From contig JAEWWU010000014.1 in assembly GCA_023396255.1 (NCBI GenBank), positions 16,419 through 80,418 on the forward strand: a stretch of DNA of 64,000 nt, given 5' to 3'. Shown in pieces: positions 52,061 to 61,523 of the stretch. The notes under the pieces are model-generated. The model did not search any database, was not told the DNA's origin, and saw only the letters and a program-made list of their open reading frames with translations. A program made the position numbers and the translations under genes. The stretch comes from Bacteroidota bacterium. GTDB taxonomy: Bacteria; Bacteroidota; Bacteroidia; Bacteroidales; Porphyromonadaceae. Position 1 is the first letter of the stretch, and each line of letters begins with the position of its first letter.

Positions 52061-53410
52061 ATGAAAATTATCATTGCCGGAGCCGGAGAAGTGGGAACAC
52101 ATTTAGCTCGCAATCTAGCCGGAGAGGAGCAACAAGATATAACACTGATGGATCCGGATTGCAACGTGATCAACAATTTCAAGCGCCGGAGTGAAATATT
52201 TAGTGTTGTTGCCAATCCGACTGTATTGAGTGACTTACAAGTCTGCCAAGTAGATAGTGCAGACCTATTCGTTAGCGTTATGCCTGATGAAAGTAATAAC
52301 CTCCTGGCTTGTATGATGGCTTCCAGATTGGGGGCAAAGAATACTATTGCTCGCATTAACAATCATCTTTATTTGGGAGAAGAGTACAAACATTTCTTTG
52401 AACAATTGGGAGTTAATCGGTTAATTTATCCGGAAGAATTGGCCGCTCGAGAAATTGCAGACAGCCTAAAACATCCGTGGGCAAGGGTCTATTTAGAATT
52501 GCTTAATGGGGCTTTTGTCCTTGTCGGAGTTAAGGTTCGTGATGGTAGTCGAATGGTTGGGAAGCCTCTTAGCTTTTTTAAGGAGGAAGGAGAAAAAAGA
52601 GTGCACGTGGTTGCCATTAAGCGATTTGACAAGACTATCATTCCCCGAGGAACAACACGTGTAGAATCTGGAGACGTGGTCTTCTTTATCTGTTTGAGCA
52701 AGGATATAGAAATTGTACGTGAATTAACAGATAAACCACGTCGTAAAGTCAGTAACATAGTCATATTGGGGGGGAGTTTAATAGCTATGAGAGCAATAGA
52801 AAAAGTTCCATCCAATATCCATTTTCAGTTGGTTGAAAAAGATCCCGAAAGAATTGCAAGTATAGAGAACCTCATACCCCGCAACGTAGATATTTATGAG
52901 GGAGATGGTCGCGATTTGTCTGTCTTGGAAGAGTTACATATGGACAAGGAGACTGTTTTCGTTGCTTTAACCGAAAATTCAGAAACTAACATATTGGCTT
53001 GTTTGGCGGCAAAACGCTTTGAGGTCTGCAAAACAATAGCCAAAGAGGAAAACATAGACTACATCCCTTTGGCGGAGAAATTGGATATTGGCACCATTAT
53101 CAATAAGAAACTAATTGCTGCCGGATATATTTATAGAGCTTTATTAGGATCTGATACAAAAAATGTGAAGAGTCTTTCTATTGCTCGTGCTGATGTGGCT
53201 GAACTGCAAGCCAAAACAGGCTCCCCCATAACACAAAAACCGGTTAAAGACTTAGACCTCCCTGAAGGTATTACTTTGGGCGGAGTGGTTCGTAATGGAA
53301 TACCTTATATGATAGATGGAGATACCATTTTACAGCCCTACGATAATGTAATAGTTTTTTGTACAGGAGTTCCAATGAACAAGCTACATCGTTGGTTTTC
53401 ATCTCATTAA
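52061..53410 (+). CDS. trkA: Trk potassium uptake protein TrkA
   Basis: Peripheral regulator of the TrkH potassium channel. Two RCK units are seen: each has a Rossmann motif (IIAGAGEVGTHLARNLA at residue 3 and NIVILGGSLIAMRAIEK near 235) and each is followed by a TrkA-C subdomain (about residues 140-225 and 370-449, ending in a typical GVVRNGIPYMIDGDTILQPYDNVIVFC). Nucleotide or c-di-AMP binding would be at the RCK or TrkA-C parts. trkH follows after 7 nt. Confidence 0.95.
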   Translation: MKIIIAGAGEVGTHLARNLAGEEQQDITLMDPDCNVINNFKRRSEIFSVVANPTVLSDLQVCQVDSADLFVSVMPDESNNLLACMMASRLGAKNTIARINNHLYLGEEYKHFFEQLGVNRLIYPEELAAREIADSLKHPWARVYLELLNGAFVLVGVKVRDGSRMVGKPLSFFKEEGEKRVHVVAIKRFDKTIIPRGTTRVESGDVVFFICLSKDIEIVRELTDKPRRKVSNIVILGGSLIAMRAIEKVPSNIHFQLVEKDPERIASIENLIPRNVDIYEGDGRDLSVLEELHMDKETVFVALTENSETNILACLAAKRFEVCKTIAKEENIDYIPLAEKLDIGTIINKKLIAAGYIYRALLGSDTKNVKSLSIARADVAELQAKTGSPITQKPVKDLDLPEGITLGGVVRNGIPYMIDGDTILQPYDNVIVFCTGVPMNKLHRWFSSH

Positions 53411-53417
53411 GCACAGT

Positions 53418-54881
53418 ATGTCTTCTATTCTAAAGTTTATCAACTTCAATTTTATTGCCAAAGTAGTTGGGGCAATGTGTTTGATAGAATGCATCTTTAT
53501 CGCTATTTGTATTGTTTTTTCCTTGGCTTATGGCGAATCTGATTTTACACCCTTTTTGTATACTTTTTTTGCATTTGCATTAGTTGGGGTGATTTTGACT
53601 TATGTTGGACGCCACAACTCATCCTTGCAACCAGGTAAAAGGGAAGCAATGTTGGGAGTAACTCTTACTTGGCTTACTCTCTCTACCATAGGGATGTGCC
53701 CTTTCATTATCGGAGGATATACCGGAGGAATGAGGGCTTTCTTTGAAACCATTTCTGGATTTACAACCACGGGGTTCACTGTGTTCAGTGATGTAGAGAG
53801 CCTTCCTCATGGAATTCTTCTGTGGAGAAGCATTACTCAATGGCAAGGGGGGATTGGAATAGTAGTCTTTACAATAGCCTTATTGCCCATATTGGGTTCT
53901 GGTGCGGGATTGCTTTATGATGCAGAAACAACAGGAGTAGAACACGAACGCTTTTTGCCTCGTATAACATCGGCAGCTTTACGACTTTGGTTAGTGTATT
54001 TGGTGCTTACGATTATTTTGATTTTACTTCTTTGTTTGGGTGGAATGGATTGGTTTGAGTCTATTTGTCACGCTTTTTCCGGGATTTCGACTGGTGGATT
54101 TTCTACTCGAAATGGTAGTATTGGAGTTTTTGATAGTTTCTATATTGAAGTTGTCTTGTGTGTCTTTATGTTTATAGCCAGCTTAGATTTTACCGTGTTG
54201 TATTTTGCTTCTGTCGGCAAGATGAAGCGCCTTTTCAAAGATGAACAATTTAGGTGGTTTTTGGGGATTACTATATTTTTTACGGTAGTGACAGCTTTTT
54301 GGCTATTTCACATAGGAGTATACTCCGATCTGTCTGAATCTTTTCGTAGAGCTGTTTTTCAGGTGTTCTCTTTCATAAGTACAACGGGTTATATTACAGC
54401 TGATGTTAATCTATGGATGTCCTTTTTCTGGTTTTGTGCACTTTTTATTTGTCTTATTTGTGGTTGTGCCGGCTCCACATCAGGAGGGATTAAAGTAAGC
54501 CGTTTCATTATCCTGATCAAGAATCTGAGGAGTGAGTTTAAAAGAAGAACACGAACATCAATTGTAACTTCTGTAAAGTTAGATGGTGTAGCCTTGAGAA
54601 AAGAATTGGTGGCACAAGTATTAGCCTTCTTCTTTTTATACTTGGTGTTAATTGTCTTAGGAGCTGCCTTGCTTACTCTTTCTGGAAATGATTTTGTTAC
54701 AGCCATAGCAACATCTGTTGCTGCCATTGGCAATGTGGGAGCTTGTTTTGGCGGATATTCGTCGGGGTTTGAATATGCTTCAACTTGGGATTTGAGTATT
54801 GTCTCTTTTCTTATGTTGGCAGGGCGTCTTGAGGTTTTTACTGTTGTTAGTCTCTTTTCTGCTGCGTTTTGGAAACGTTGA
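53418..54881 (+). CDS. trkH: Trk-type potassium transporter TrkH
   Basis: Integral membrane channel subunit of the Trk system. The 487-residue protein has about ten hydrophobic segments and the four pore-loop repeats with selectivity-filter residues: FETISGFTTTGFTVF, SGISTGGFSTRNGS, SFISTTGYITADV and ATSVAAIGNVGACFGG. It forms an operon with trkA, which precedes it. An AT-rich palindrome (GATATTTT/AAAATATC) follows the stop and may weakly terminate. Confidence 0.95.
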   Translation: MSSILKFINFNFIAKVVGAMCLIECIFIAICIVFSLAYGESDFTPFLYTFFAFALVGVILTYVGRHNSSLQPGKREAMLGVTLTWLTLSTIGMCPFIIGGYTGGMRAFFETISGFTTTGFTVFSDVESLPHGILLWRSITQWQGGIGIVVFTIALLPILGSGAGLLYDAETTGVEHERFLPRITSAALRLWLVYLVLTIILILLLCLGGMDWFESICHAFSGISTGGFSTRNGSIGVFDSFYIEVVLCVFMFIASLDFTVLYFASVGKMKRLFKDEQFRWFLGITIFFTVVTAFWLFHIGVYSDLSESFRRAVFQVFSFISTTGYITADVNLWMSFFWFCALFICLICGCAGSTSGGIKVSRFIILIKNLRSEFKRRTRTSIVTSVKLDGVALRKELVAQVLAFFFLYLVLIVLGAALLTLSGNDFVTAIATSVAAIGNVGACFGGYSSGFEYASTWDLSIVSFLMLAGRLEVFTVVSLFSAAFWKR

Positions 54882-54939
54882 TATTTTTCAAAATATCCAA
54901 ATAAAAAGGTCACATTGGTGGCAATAATCTGATATTGTT

Positions 54940-54947
54940 TACCTTTG
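54940..54947 (+). promoter_or_regulatory. -7 promoter element for aspS
   Basis: TACCTTTG matches TAnnTTTG and lies 49 nt before the aspS ATG. Confidence 0.55.
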
Positions 54948-54996
54948 CAGAATAGATATTACGTGATTGTGGTGGCATTTTTAATTTTCGATAAAG

Positions 54997-56769
54997 ATGT
55001 ATAGAACATTTACTTGTGGCGAACTCAGAGAAAACCACATAGGACAAACAGTTGTTTTGTCCGGTTGGATAAGTAAAATAAGGCGTTTGGGGGGTATGAC
55101 TTTTGTTGATTTGCGAGATCGATACGGAATTACACAATTGGTGATATCAGCCGAGAAACAAACAATGGTTCAGAACCTTGGTCGTGAATGGGTTATACAA
55201 GCAACCGGAAAGGTACAGCAACGTAGCAGCGTAAATGAAAAGATACCAACGGGAAATATCGAGGTCATCGTGGAAGTATTGACGGTCCTCAACTCATCTG
55301 CAATTCCTCCTTTTACCATAGAAGAAAATAGCGATGGAGGAGACGATCTTCGTATGAAGTATCGCTATTTGGATTTGCGTCGTACTCCGGTGATGAATAA
55401 TATTATTCTACGCCATAGAATGGCAATGGAAGTCAGACGGTATTTGGATGCACAAGGTTTTTTAGAGATAGAAACCCCTATGCTTATAGGATCTACCCCC
55501 GAGGGAGCGAGGGATTTTGTTGTTCCTAGTCGTATGAACCCTGGACAGTTTTATGCATTGCCACAATCTCCACAGACATTCAAGCAATTGCTTATGGTAG
55601 CGGGTATGGATCGCTATTTTCAAATTGTAAAATGTTTTAGAGACGAAGATCTAAGAGCAGACCGTCAGCCGGAGTTTACACAAATAGACTGCGAAATGAG
55701 TTTCGTGGAGCAAGAAGATGTTTTATCTCTTTTTGAAGGTTTAGTTCAACATCTATTTGCTGAAATAAAAGGAGAAAGTATCACAACACCGCTTCGCCGG
55801 ATGACTTGGCAAGAAGCAATGGAACATTATGGATCAGATAAACCTGATTTACGAGCAGGGATGATCATCCACGAAATAACAAAACTACTGCAAGGCAATG
55901 GGTTCACTCTTATAGATGATGCTTCGTACATTGGAGGAATTGTCATAGAGGGAGGAGCTTCTTACTCTCGTAAACAAATAGATGCTTATACGGATTTTGT
56001 AAAACGTCCTCAAGTCGGTGCTGGAGGGTTAGTTTGGGTTAAATATCAAGAAGATGGTTCTTTCAAAAGCAGCATAGACAAATACTACAAGACAGAAGAA
56101 CTCAAGAGGGTGGCGGAGGAGTCCGGTATGAACCCCGGAGACTTGATGTTGATTCTTTTAGGAAAGAAAATGGCAACTTTAAAGCGACTCGGCACCTTAC
56201 GTCTCAAGATTATGGATGACTTAGGGCTAATGGATACCAATCGCTTTGAGTGCTTGTGGGTAGTAGATTTCCCTCTCCTGGAGTGGGATGAGGAAACGCA
56301 ACGATTCTACGCTATGCATCACCCCTTTACTGCTCCCAAACCGGAAGATATTCCCTTGTTGGACAAATCTCCTGGAGAAGCACGTGCCAATGCATATGAC
56401 TTAGTCATCAATGGAGTTGAAGTCGGAGGAGGTTCCATTCGAATACATAACTCGGAGTTACAAGAGAAGATGTTTACGTTGCTCGGATTTACTCCGGAAA
56501 AAGCTCGAGAACAGTTTGGATTCTTGATGAATGCATTTACCTATGGAGCTCCCCCTCACGGTGGAGTAGCTTTTGGATTGGATCGCTGGGTTTCGATAAT
56601 GGCGGGCTTGGATAGCATCAGAGATTGTATTGCTTTCCCAAAAAATAATTCAGGAAGAGATGTTATGATCAATGCTCCGGCTGCTATAGAGGACGAACAA
56701 CTAAATGAATTGTTTTTACAGGTAAAACTTCCTTGTAGAAAAGGAGAAGGACATTTTGAGTTACAATAA
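54997..56769 (+). CDS. aspS: Aspartyl-tRNA synthetase
   Basis: Class II synthetase of the long bacterial type (590 residues). The OB domain carries VVLSGWISKIRRLGGMTFVDLRDRYGITQLV; the core has motif 1 FLEIETPMLIGSTPEGARDF, motif 2 FRDEDLRADRQPEFTQID and motif 3 GVAFGLDRWVSIMAG; the bacterial GAD insertion spans about residues 290-400. The Nif3-like gene begins 3 nt after the stop. Confidence 0.96.
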   Translation: MYRTFTCGELRENHIGQTVVLSGWISKIRRLGGMTFVDLRDRYGITQLVISAEKQTMVQNLGREWVIQATGKVQQRSSVNEKIPTGNIEVIVEVLTVLNSSAIPPFTIEENSDGGDDLRMKYRYLDLRRTPVMNNIILRHRMAMEVRRYLDAQGFLEIETPMLIGSTPEGARDFVVPSRMNPGQFYALPQSPQTFKQLLMVAGMDRYFQIVKCFRDEDLRADRQPEFTQIDCEMSFVEQEDVLSLFEGLVQHLFAEIKGESITTPLRRMTWQEAMEHYGSDKPDLRAGMIIHEITKLLQGNGFTLIDDASYIGGIVIEGGASYSRKQIDAYTDFVKRPQVGAGGLVWVKYQEDGSFKSSIDKYYKTEELKRVAEESGMNPGDLMLILLGKKMATLKRLGTLRLKIMDDLGLMDTNRFECLWVVDFPLLEWDEETQRFYAMHHPFTAPKPEDIPLLDKSPGEARANAYDLVINGVEVGGGSIRIHNSELQEKMFTLLGFTPEKAREQFGFLMNAFTYGAPPHGGVAFGLDRWVSIMAGLDSIRDCIAFPKNNSGRDVMINAPAAIEDEQLNELFLQVKLPCRKGEGHFELQ

Positions 56770-56772
56770 TAT

Positions 56773-57879
56773 ATGCATACAGTTGGCGATGTAATTCGTA
56801 TTATTGAGAGCTCCTATCCTCTATGCTATCAAGAGCCTTACGACAATAGTGGTTTGCAGGTAGGGCAAATGGGGGAAAAGGTTACCGGAATTATGTTGTC
56901 TGTAGAGACAACGGAAGCTGTTTTGGAGGAATGTGTCGATAAAGGATGTAATTTTTTACTATCACATCATCCCATTCTTTTCAAGCCTCTCAAGCGAGTG
57001 ACGATGTGTACCTACCAAGAACGGTGCCTTGCTTTCGCAATTAAGCACAACATTGCCATCTATGCTTTGCATACAAGTGCTGATAATATTCTGCAAGGAA
57101 TCAATTTCTTTGTTGCTAACAAGGTCGGGATGCAAATAGACGGTAGACGTCCTCTTTGTCCTGCAAAGGGGGGGGCTTATAAGTTGCAGGTCTATGTCCC
57201 CAAAACTCATCAGAAAATTGTGAGAGAAGCTCTGCATCAAGAGGGTATAGGTGTTTCTGGAAAATATTCTTCGTGTTCATTTTCCTCTGAAGGTGTAGGG
57301 CGCTTTATTCCTCGGAAAGGAGCCTCTCCTTTTATAGGAAAAGAGATTGGAGTGATGGAACAGGTATCAGAAGTTTGTGTCTCAATGCTCGTAGAACAAC
57401 ACTTGTTGAGTGCAGCACTAGGCACAATTAAAAGAGTGCATCCTTATGAGGAGCCTGCTTATGAAATCATTCCTCTTCTAGGCCAAAGTGTACAGGTCGG
57501 GAGTGGTTTATTAGGATTCTTGCCCGCCCCTGTACCTGTTAACTCTTTTTTGAATCAACTCAAAGAGACATTCAATACTTCCGTTGTTGCTCATTCTGAA
57601 ATAACACAAAAAATGATCAGTTCCGTTGCTATTTGTGGAGGCAGTGGGGGACCTTTTTTAGAACAAGCCATTGCTGCAGGAGCTGATGCATATGTAACAG
57701 GGGAAGCAAAGTATAATGATTTCTTAGATGCTCAAGGCCGAATCAATCTTGTCGTTTTGGGGCATCATACAAGCGAGCAAGTTGCTATAGACTTGTTTGA
57801 GCAATTATTGCACCAAATCACCCAGGAAGTCAGCCTTTATAAGTCACAGAGAGATATCAATCCAGTAAGATTTTTATAA
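56773..57879 (+). CDS. Nif3-like dinuclear metal centre protein
   Basis: A 368-residue protein of the Nif3/YbgI/YqfO family, annotated in databases as GTP cyclohydrolase I type 2-like; the true activity is unsettled. The dinuclear metal ligands are in FLLSHHPILFKPLK, YALHTSADN and the C-terminal GEAKYNDFLDA and VVLGHHTSEQ. A PII-like insert lies in the centre (about residues 125-225), as in YqfO. It lies between aspS and a zinc-ribbon protein, both closely spaced. Confidence 0.92.
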   Translation: MHTVGDVIRIIESSYPLCYQEPYDNSGLQVGQMGEKVTGIMLSVETTEAVLEECVDKGCNFLLSHHPILFKPLKRVTMCTYQERCLAFAIKHNIAIYALHTSADNILQGINFFVANKVGMQIDGRRPLCPAKGGAYKLQVYVPKTHQKIVREALHQEGIGVSGKYSSCSFSSEGVGRFIPRKGASPFIGKEIGVMEQVSEVCVSMLVEQHLLSAALGTIKRVHPYEEPAYEIIPLLGQSVQVGSGLLGFLPAPVPVNSFLNQLKETFNTSVVAHSEITQKMISSVAICGGSGGPFLEQAIAAGADAYVTGEAKYNDFLDAQGRINLVVLGHHTSEQVAIDLFEQLLHQITQEVSLYKSQRDINPVRFL

Positions 57880-57892
57880 CGATACACAAAAT

Positions 57893-58657
57893 ATGGTAAA
57901 AGAAAAGTATAACCAAGAGGAAGAACAAACAGTAGAAGAAAAGCTCATAGCATTGCGGACATTACAAGAAACTCTCTCGGAGATCGATAAAATAAAAACT
58001 CTTCGAGGAGAACTTCCTTTAGAAGTAAAGGATCTGGAAGATGACATCGTTGGGCTCGAGACTCGTTTGTTGAACTATACGGCTTCTTCGAAGACTTTGA
58101 CTCAGTCTATTGCTGCAGAAAAGATTAAGATAACAGAAGCCAATGAACAATTGACTAAATACAAAAGTCAGATGGAAATTGTTCGAAACAACAGGGAATA
58201 CGATAACCTTACAAGAGAAGTTGAGTATCAAGAATTGGAAATTCAACTGGCAGAAAAAAGAATCAAGGAATTCAATGCGGAACTCCAAACTCGCAAAGCG
58301 GACATTGCCATTATTAAGGAGCAATTGGAACAACGAAAAAAGGATTTTGAAGAGAAAAAGGCTGATCTTGATGTTATTGTAGCAGAAACAAGAGCGGAAG
58401 AAGAGAAACTAAGAGAACACTCTCAGATTTTGGAACAAAAAATAGAGGCTCGCTTACTAACGGCTTTTAAGAGAATTCGTAAGGGAGCTTTCAATGGATT
58501 GGCTGTTGTGCCCATCGAAAGAGATGCTTGTGGTGGTTGTTTTAATAAAATACCGCCCCAGAAGCAGTTAGACGTAAAATTGCACAAGAAAATAATTGTG
58601 TGCGAATATTGTGGTCGCATAATGATAGATCCGGAAATGGGTATACCTGTAGAATAA
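57893..58657 (+). CDS. Coiled-coil protein with C-terminal zinc ribbon (CT398-like)
   Basis: A 254-residue protein that is heptad-rich coiled coil from about residue 10 to 190, ending in a C4 zinc ribbon: CGGC and CEYC in the C-terminal 50 residues. The CT398-type family has been proposed to bind nucleic acid or sigma-54 in other phyla; its function here is unknown. It follows the Nif3-like gene by 13 nt, a pairing that recurs in many genomes and suggests a functional link. Confidence 0.88.
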   Translation: MVKEKYNQEEEQTVEEKLIALRTLQETLSEIDKIKTLRGELPLEVKDLEDDIVGLETRLLNYTASSKTLTQSIAAEKIKITEANEQLTKYKSQMEIVRNNREYDNLTREVEYQELEIQLAEKRIKEFNAELQTRKADIAIIKEQLEQRKKDFEEKKADLDVIVAETRAEEEKLREHSQILEQKIEARLLTAFKRIRKGAFNGLAVVPIERDACGGCFNKIPPQKQLDVKLHKKIIVCEYCGRIMIDPEMGIPVE

Positions 58658-58724
58658 TAATTTAAACTTATATCAAGGACTTATCTATCGAATACATAGT
58701 TCAAACAAAGAAGCACAAGGCTGT

Positions 58725-60128
58725 ATGAGTAAGAAGCAAAAAAATACGCCTCTTGTGCATCGGGTGCGAGCAACCATAAAACACTATGGATTGTTGCAAT
58801 CGATTGACGATTGCGTAATTGTTGGAATCAGTGGAGGGGCAGACTCGTGTGCTCTTCTGCTGGTTTTACACTTATTGGGATATAAACTAATTGCAGCACA
58901 TTGCAACTTCTCATTGAGAGAGCGAGAGAGCGATGAAGATGCTCTGTTTGTCCGTCGATTGTGTGAAGAGCTGGGTATTCCCCTAGAAATAGTTGTTTGG
59001 GATACCCAAAAAGAAGCAAAGAAGAGAGGTTGTTCGATAGAGGTTGCAGCAAGAGACCTTCGGTACGATTTTTTTGAACAGCTGTACATTCAACATAATG
59101 CACAAGCAATAGCTGTTGCTCACCACGCGGGAGACAATGTAGAGACGATGTTACAACATCTATCTGCAGGCTGTGGTATCCGGGGATTGCGAGGTATGTT
59201 GTATAAGAGGGGGAACGTAATCAGACCTCTTTTAGAGGTGTCTTCCTATGACTTAAAACAATTTCTTGAACAAATCGGAGTAAAGTATCGAATAGATTCG
59301 ACAAACGAAGATGTCACCATAGAGCGAAATTTTGTTCGCCATCGTCTATGTCCTTTATTCGAGGAATTGAATCCGTCTTTCATCAGATCGTCAGTGCAAA
59401 CTCTGAAAATTTTACGAGAGTTGGAGCAGATATATCTCCATTACATAAATGCTCATTTACCATTGTTTATCCAAGGCAATGACATTGATTTGGAGGAGAT
59501 AAGTAAGAGTCAAGCTCCCCTTTCTATCTTGTATGAAATTCTCTCTCCATTGGGTTTTAATAATATTCAGATAGAGAAAGTTTTGGCTTCCTTTATCGCA
59601 AAAAGCAAAGGAGAAAAAGATTCAATCTTCACTTCTAAAACTCATTTCTTAATTAGAAAAGGAGCATCTTTGCATATGGAAAAGATAGACCAAGAAGAAA
59701 GTGATCGTACTATTTTTTCCGTTGAGATAAAGAGGATTGTAACAGAACAGTATGAAAAGGAAGCCCTTCCGATTACTTTTGAGTTACTACGTAAGTGTCC
59801 TTCTTTTAAGTATTTTGGGAAAAACGCTATTCTTTTGGATTGGGATAAATTGATGCAAGGCAATGTGGAGACTTTTATCTGGCGATCTGTGTTTTCCGAT
59901 GATGTTTTTGCTCCTTTTGGGATGAATGGTAGACATAAAACTGTGGGTAAGATGCTCCACGATGCCAAAATTCCTTCTTTTCTTAGGAAAAGGCAAAAGG
60001 TACTCTGTACAAATACTGGAGAATTATTGTGGCTTCCGGGAATTGCTTCTTCAAATTTCTTTACTGTAACGGAAAAAACAACCCAGTTTTTGGTTGTCTC
60101 TTTGAATCATTCCGACGAAAGTGATTAG
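58725..60128 (+). CDS. tilS: tRNA(Ile)-lysidine synthetase
   Basis: Modifies C34 of tRNA-Ile2 to lysidine so it reads AUA. The PP-loop motif is GISGGADSCALL near residue 35; AHHAGDNVETMLQHL follows with GIRGLRGM. The C-terminal domain is recognisable in FAPFGMNGRHKTVGKMLHDAKIPSFLRKR. Length 467 is normal. Confidence 0.95.
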   Translation: MSKKQKNTPLVHRVRATIKHYGLLQSIDDCVIVGISGGADSCALLLVLHLLGYKLIAAHCNFSLRERESDEDALFVRRLCEELGIPLEIVVWDTQKEAKKRGCSIEVAARDLRYDFFEQLYIQHNAQAIAVAHHAGDNVETMLQHLSAGCGIRGLRGMLYKRGNVIRPLLEVSSYDLKQFLEQIGVKYRIDSTNEDVTIERNFVRHRLCPLFEELNPSFIRSSVQTLKILRELEQIYLHYINAHLPLFIQGNDIDLEEISKSQAPLSILYEILSPLGFNNIQIEKVLASFIAKSKGEKDSIFTSKTHFLIRKGASLHMEKIDQEESDRTIFSVEIKRIVTEQYEKEALPITFELLRKCPSFKYFGKNAILLDWDKLMQGNVETFIWRSVFSDDVFAPFGMNGRHKTVGKMLHDAKIPSFLRKRQKVLCTNTGELLWLPGIASSNFFTVTEKTTQFLVVSLNHSDESD

Positions 60129-60161
60129 TTTGCTGTTTTATAATTTCTTATACTATTAGGT

Positions 60162-61523
60162 ATGGGGTTAGGTGGGTTGATGCTGTCTCATCGTTATTGT
60201 CCGGACGGAATGACGTTAGAGGAGTGGCAAATAGCGTTGCGCAAACAGGTCGCCAAAGAAAAAACTTTTTTAGTTGAGCATCTGGATGAGAGTCGTATTT
60301 GGGGTGATTACTCCGTTCTGAGTGGAAGAAATCGTTATCGAGTGTCTTTCAGTGGAGTTTGCAGCGAAAGCAACTTTTGTTCTTGCCTTGATTTCAGAAC
60401 TAATGGATTAGGTACTTGCAAACACATTGAAGCTGTTTCTTTAAAGCTTTCCAAAGAAATAGAAGGATATCCTTGGGCAGGTTTATCATTTAGCCCGAGT
60501 TACTCTTTTATATACGTTAGCTACAAAGAACAACGCTCTATTAAGCTCTTCGTAGGAAATAACAGAAGAGAAGAAATTACATTATGGGGGAAGAAGTATT
60601 TTGATGAAGATAGCACTCTTTTGCCTCATTTCTATAAAGATATAGCAAATGTATATCGAGAGGGAAAACAAATTAGTCCCGATTTCGTTTGTCGTGATGA
60701 TGTATACGACACCATAGAAAATTATTTATCCGAATCCAATTGGAACAGTTTGGTCATACAAAACAATCCTTCCGGACGTTGTACTACCATTCCTGAATTG
60801 GGTCCTCCTTCCGCCAATATCCAGCAATCCATTTATGACATATTACTCCGTGGATACGGATTTATAGTGTCCCCGATGAGTCAAACATTCCGTTTCCGAA
60901 TCTTATCCTTGTTGTCATACGTTCTTAATTATGATAAAGGGAGAGGGCTGATTGTTTGTAATTCGACCGATAATATTTCCGATTGGCGAACTCTTATTCA
61001 GAGATATATTGCCTCGGAATATACAATAGAAATCGTTTCAACAGAGCAAATCGCCACATTGCAAAAGAGAATATCAGGACTCTACTCTTTTGTATACGTG
61101 GAGGAGGCCCATTTTTTGAGTGAATGGAAAGATCCAACCTCTCTGGCTATCAAAAAGCTAGCTATCAAGCATCTTTATATTCATTTAAGTTCAATTGCTA
61201 GTCTTACCCCAATGCAATTTTCTTCGATAGCACAGCATATTTCTCCCTATATAGTAGGTCCCTTATATCTATTCATCAAAAACAGCCGTTCTGTATTCCC
61301 TCTGAATAATGATGGAAGCAACTTACCCCAAACGGTAAAGCCATTTGTATTCTTCTTTAACGAAAGTGAACTAAGTGACCGAGATTCTTTGTCCTCATTG
61401 ACTGATAATAGTACGGACGAAGTCGAGGTTAGAGAAACTCTCTCGAAGCTAAGAAATATCCTCGCAGAGCCCAAGAAGGTACAAATATTACAACGACTAT
61501 TGACGAAAATCATAGACGAATGA
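60162..61523 (+). CDS. SWIM zinc-finger protein with decayed SNF2 ATPase lobe
   Basis: A 453-residue protein. PDGMTLEEWQIALRKQ at the N-terminus and the SWIM finger NFCSC with CKH (Cys73, Cys75, Cys86, His88) match the front of Bacteroidetes SWIM/SNF2 helicases. The following region still aligns in order with the SNF2 N-lobe, but key residues are lost: the Walker A place reads SPMSQTFRFRI (residues 237-247) rather than DMGLGKT, Walker B is VYVEEAH (311-317) rather than LDEAH, and the motif III place reads HLYIHLSSIA rather than LTGTP. No second lobe is present. So it keeps the nucleic-acid-binding finger and probably lacks ATPase activity. ATG 60180 is an alternative start. It overlaps the uvrD gene by 4 nt. 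Confidence 0.8.
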   Translation: MGLGGLMLSHRYCPDGMTLEEWQIALRKQVAKEKTFLVEHLDESRIWGDYSVLSGRNRYRVSFSGVCSESNFCSCLDFRTNGLGTCKHIEAVSLKLSKEIEGYPWAGLSFSPSYSFIYVSYKEQRSIKLFVGNNRREEITLWGKKYFDEDSTLLPHFYKDIANVYREGKQISPDFVCRDDVYDTIENYLSESNWNSLVIQNNPSGRCTTIPELGPPSANIQQSIYDILLRGYGFIVSPMSQTFRFRILSLLSYVLNYDKGRGLIVCNSTDNISDWRTLIQRYIASEYTIEIVSTEQIATLQKRISGLYSFVYVEEAHFLSEWKDPTSLAIKKLAIKHLYIHLSSIASLTPMQFSSIAQHISPYIVGPLYLFIKNSRSVFPLNNDGSNLPQTVKPFVFFFNESELSDRDSLSSLTDNSTDEVEVRETLSKLRNILAEPKKVQILQRLLTKIIDE

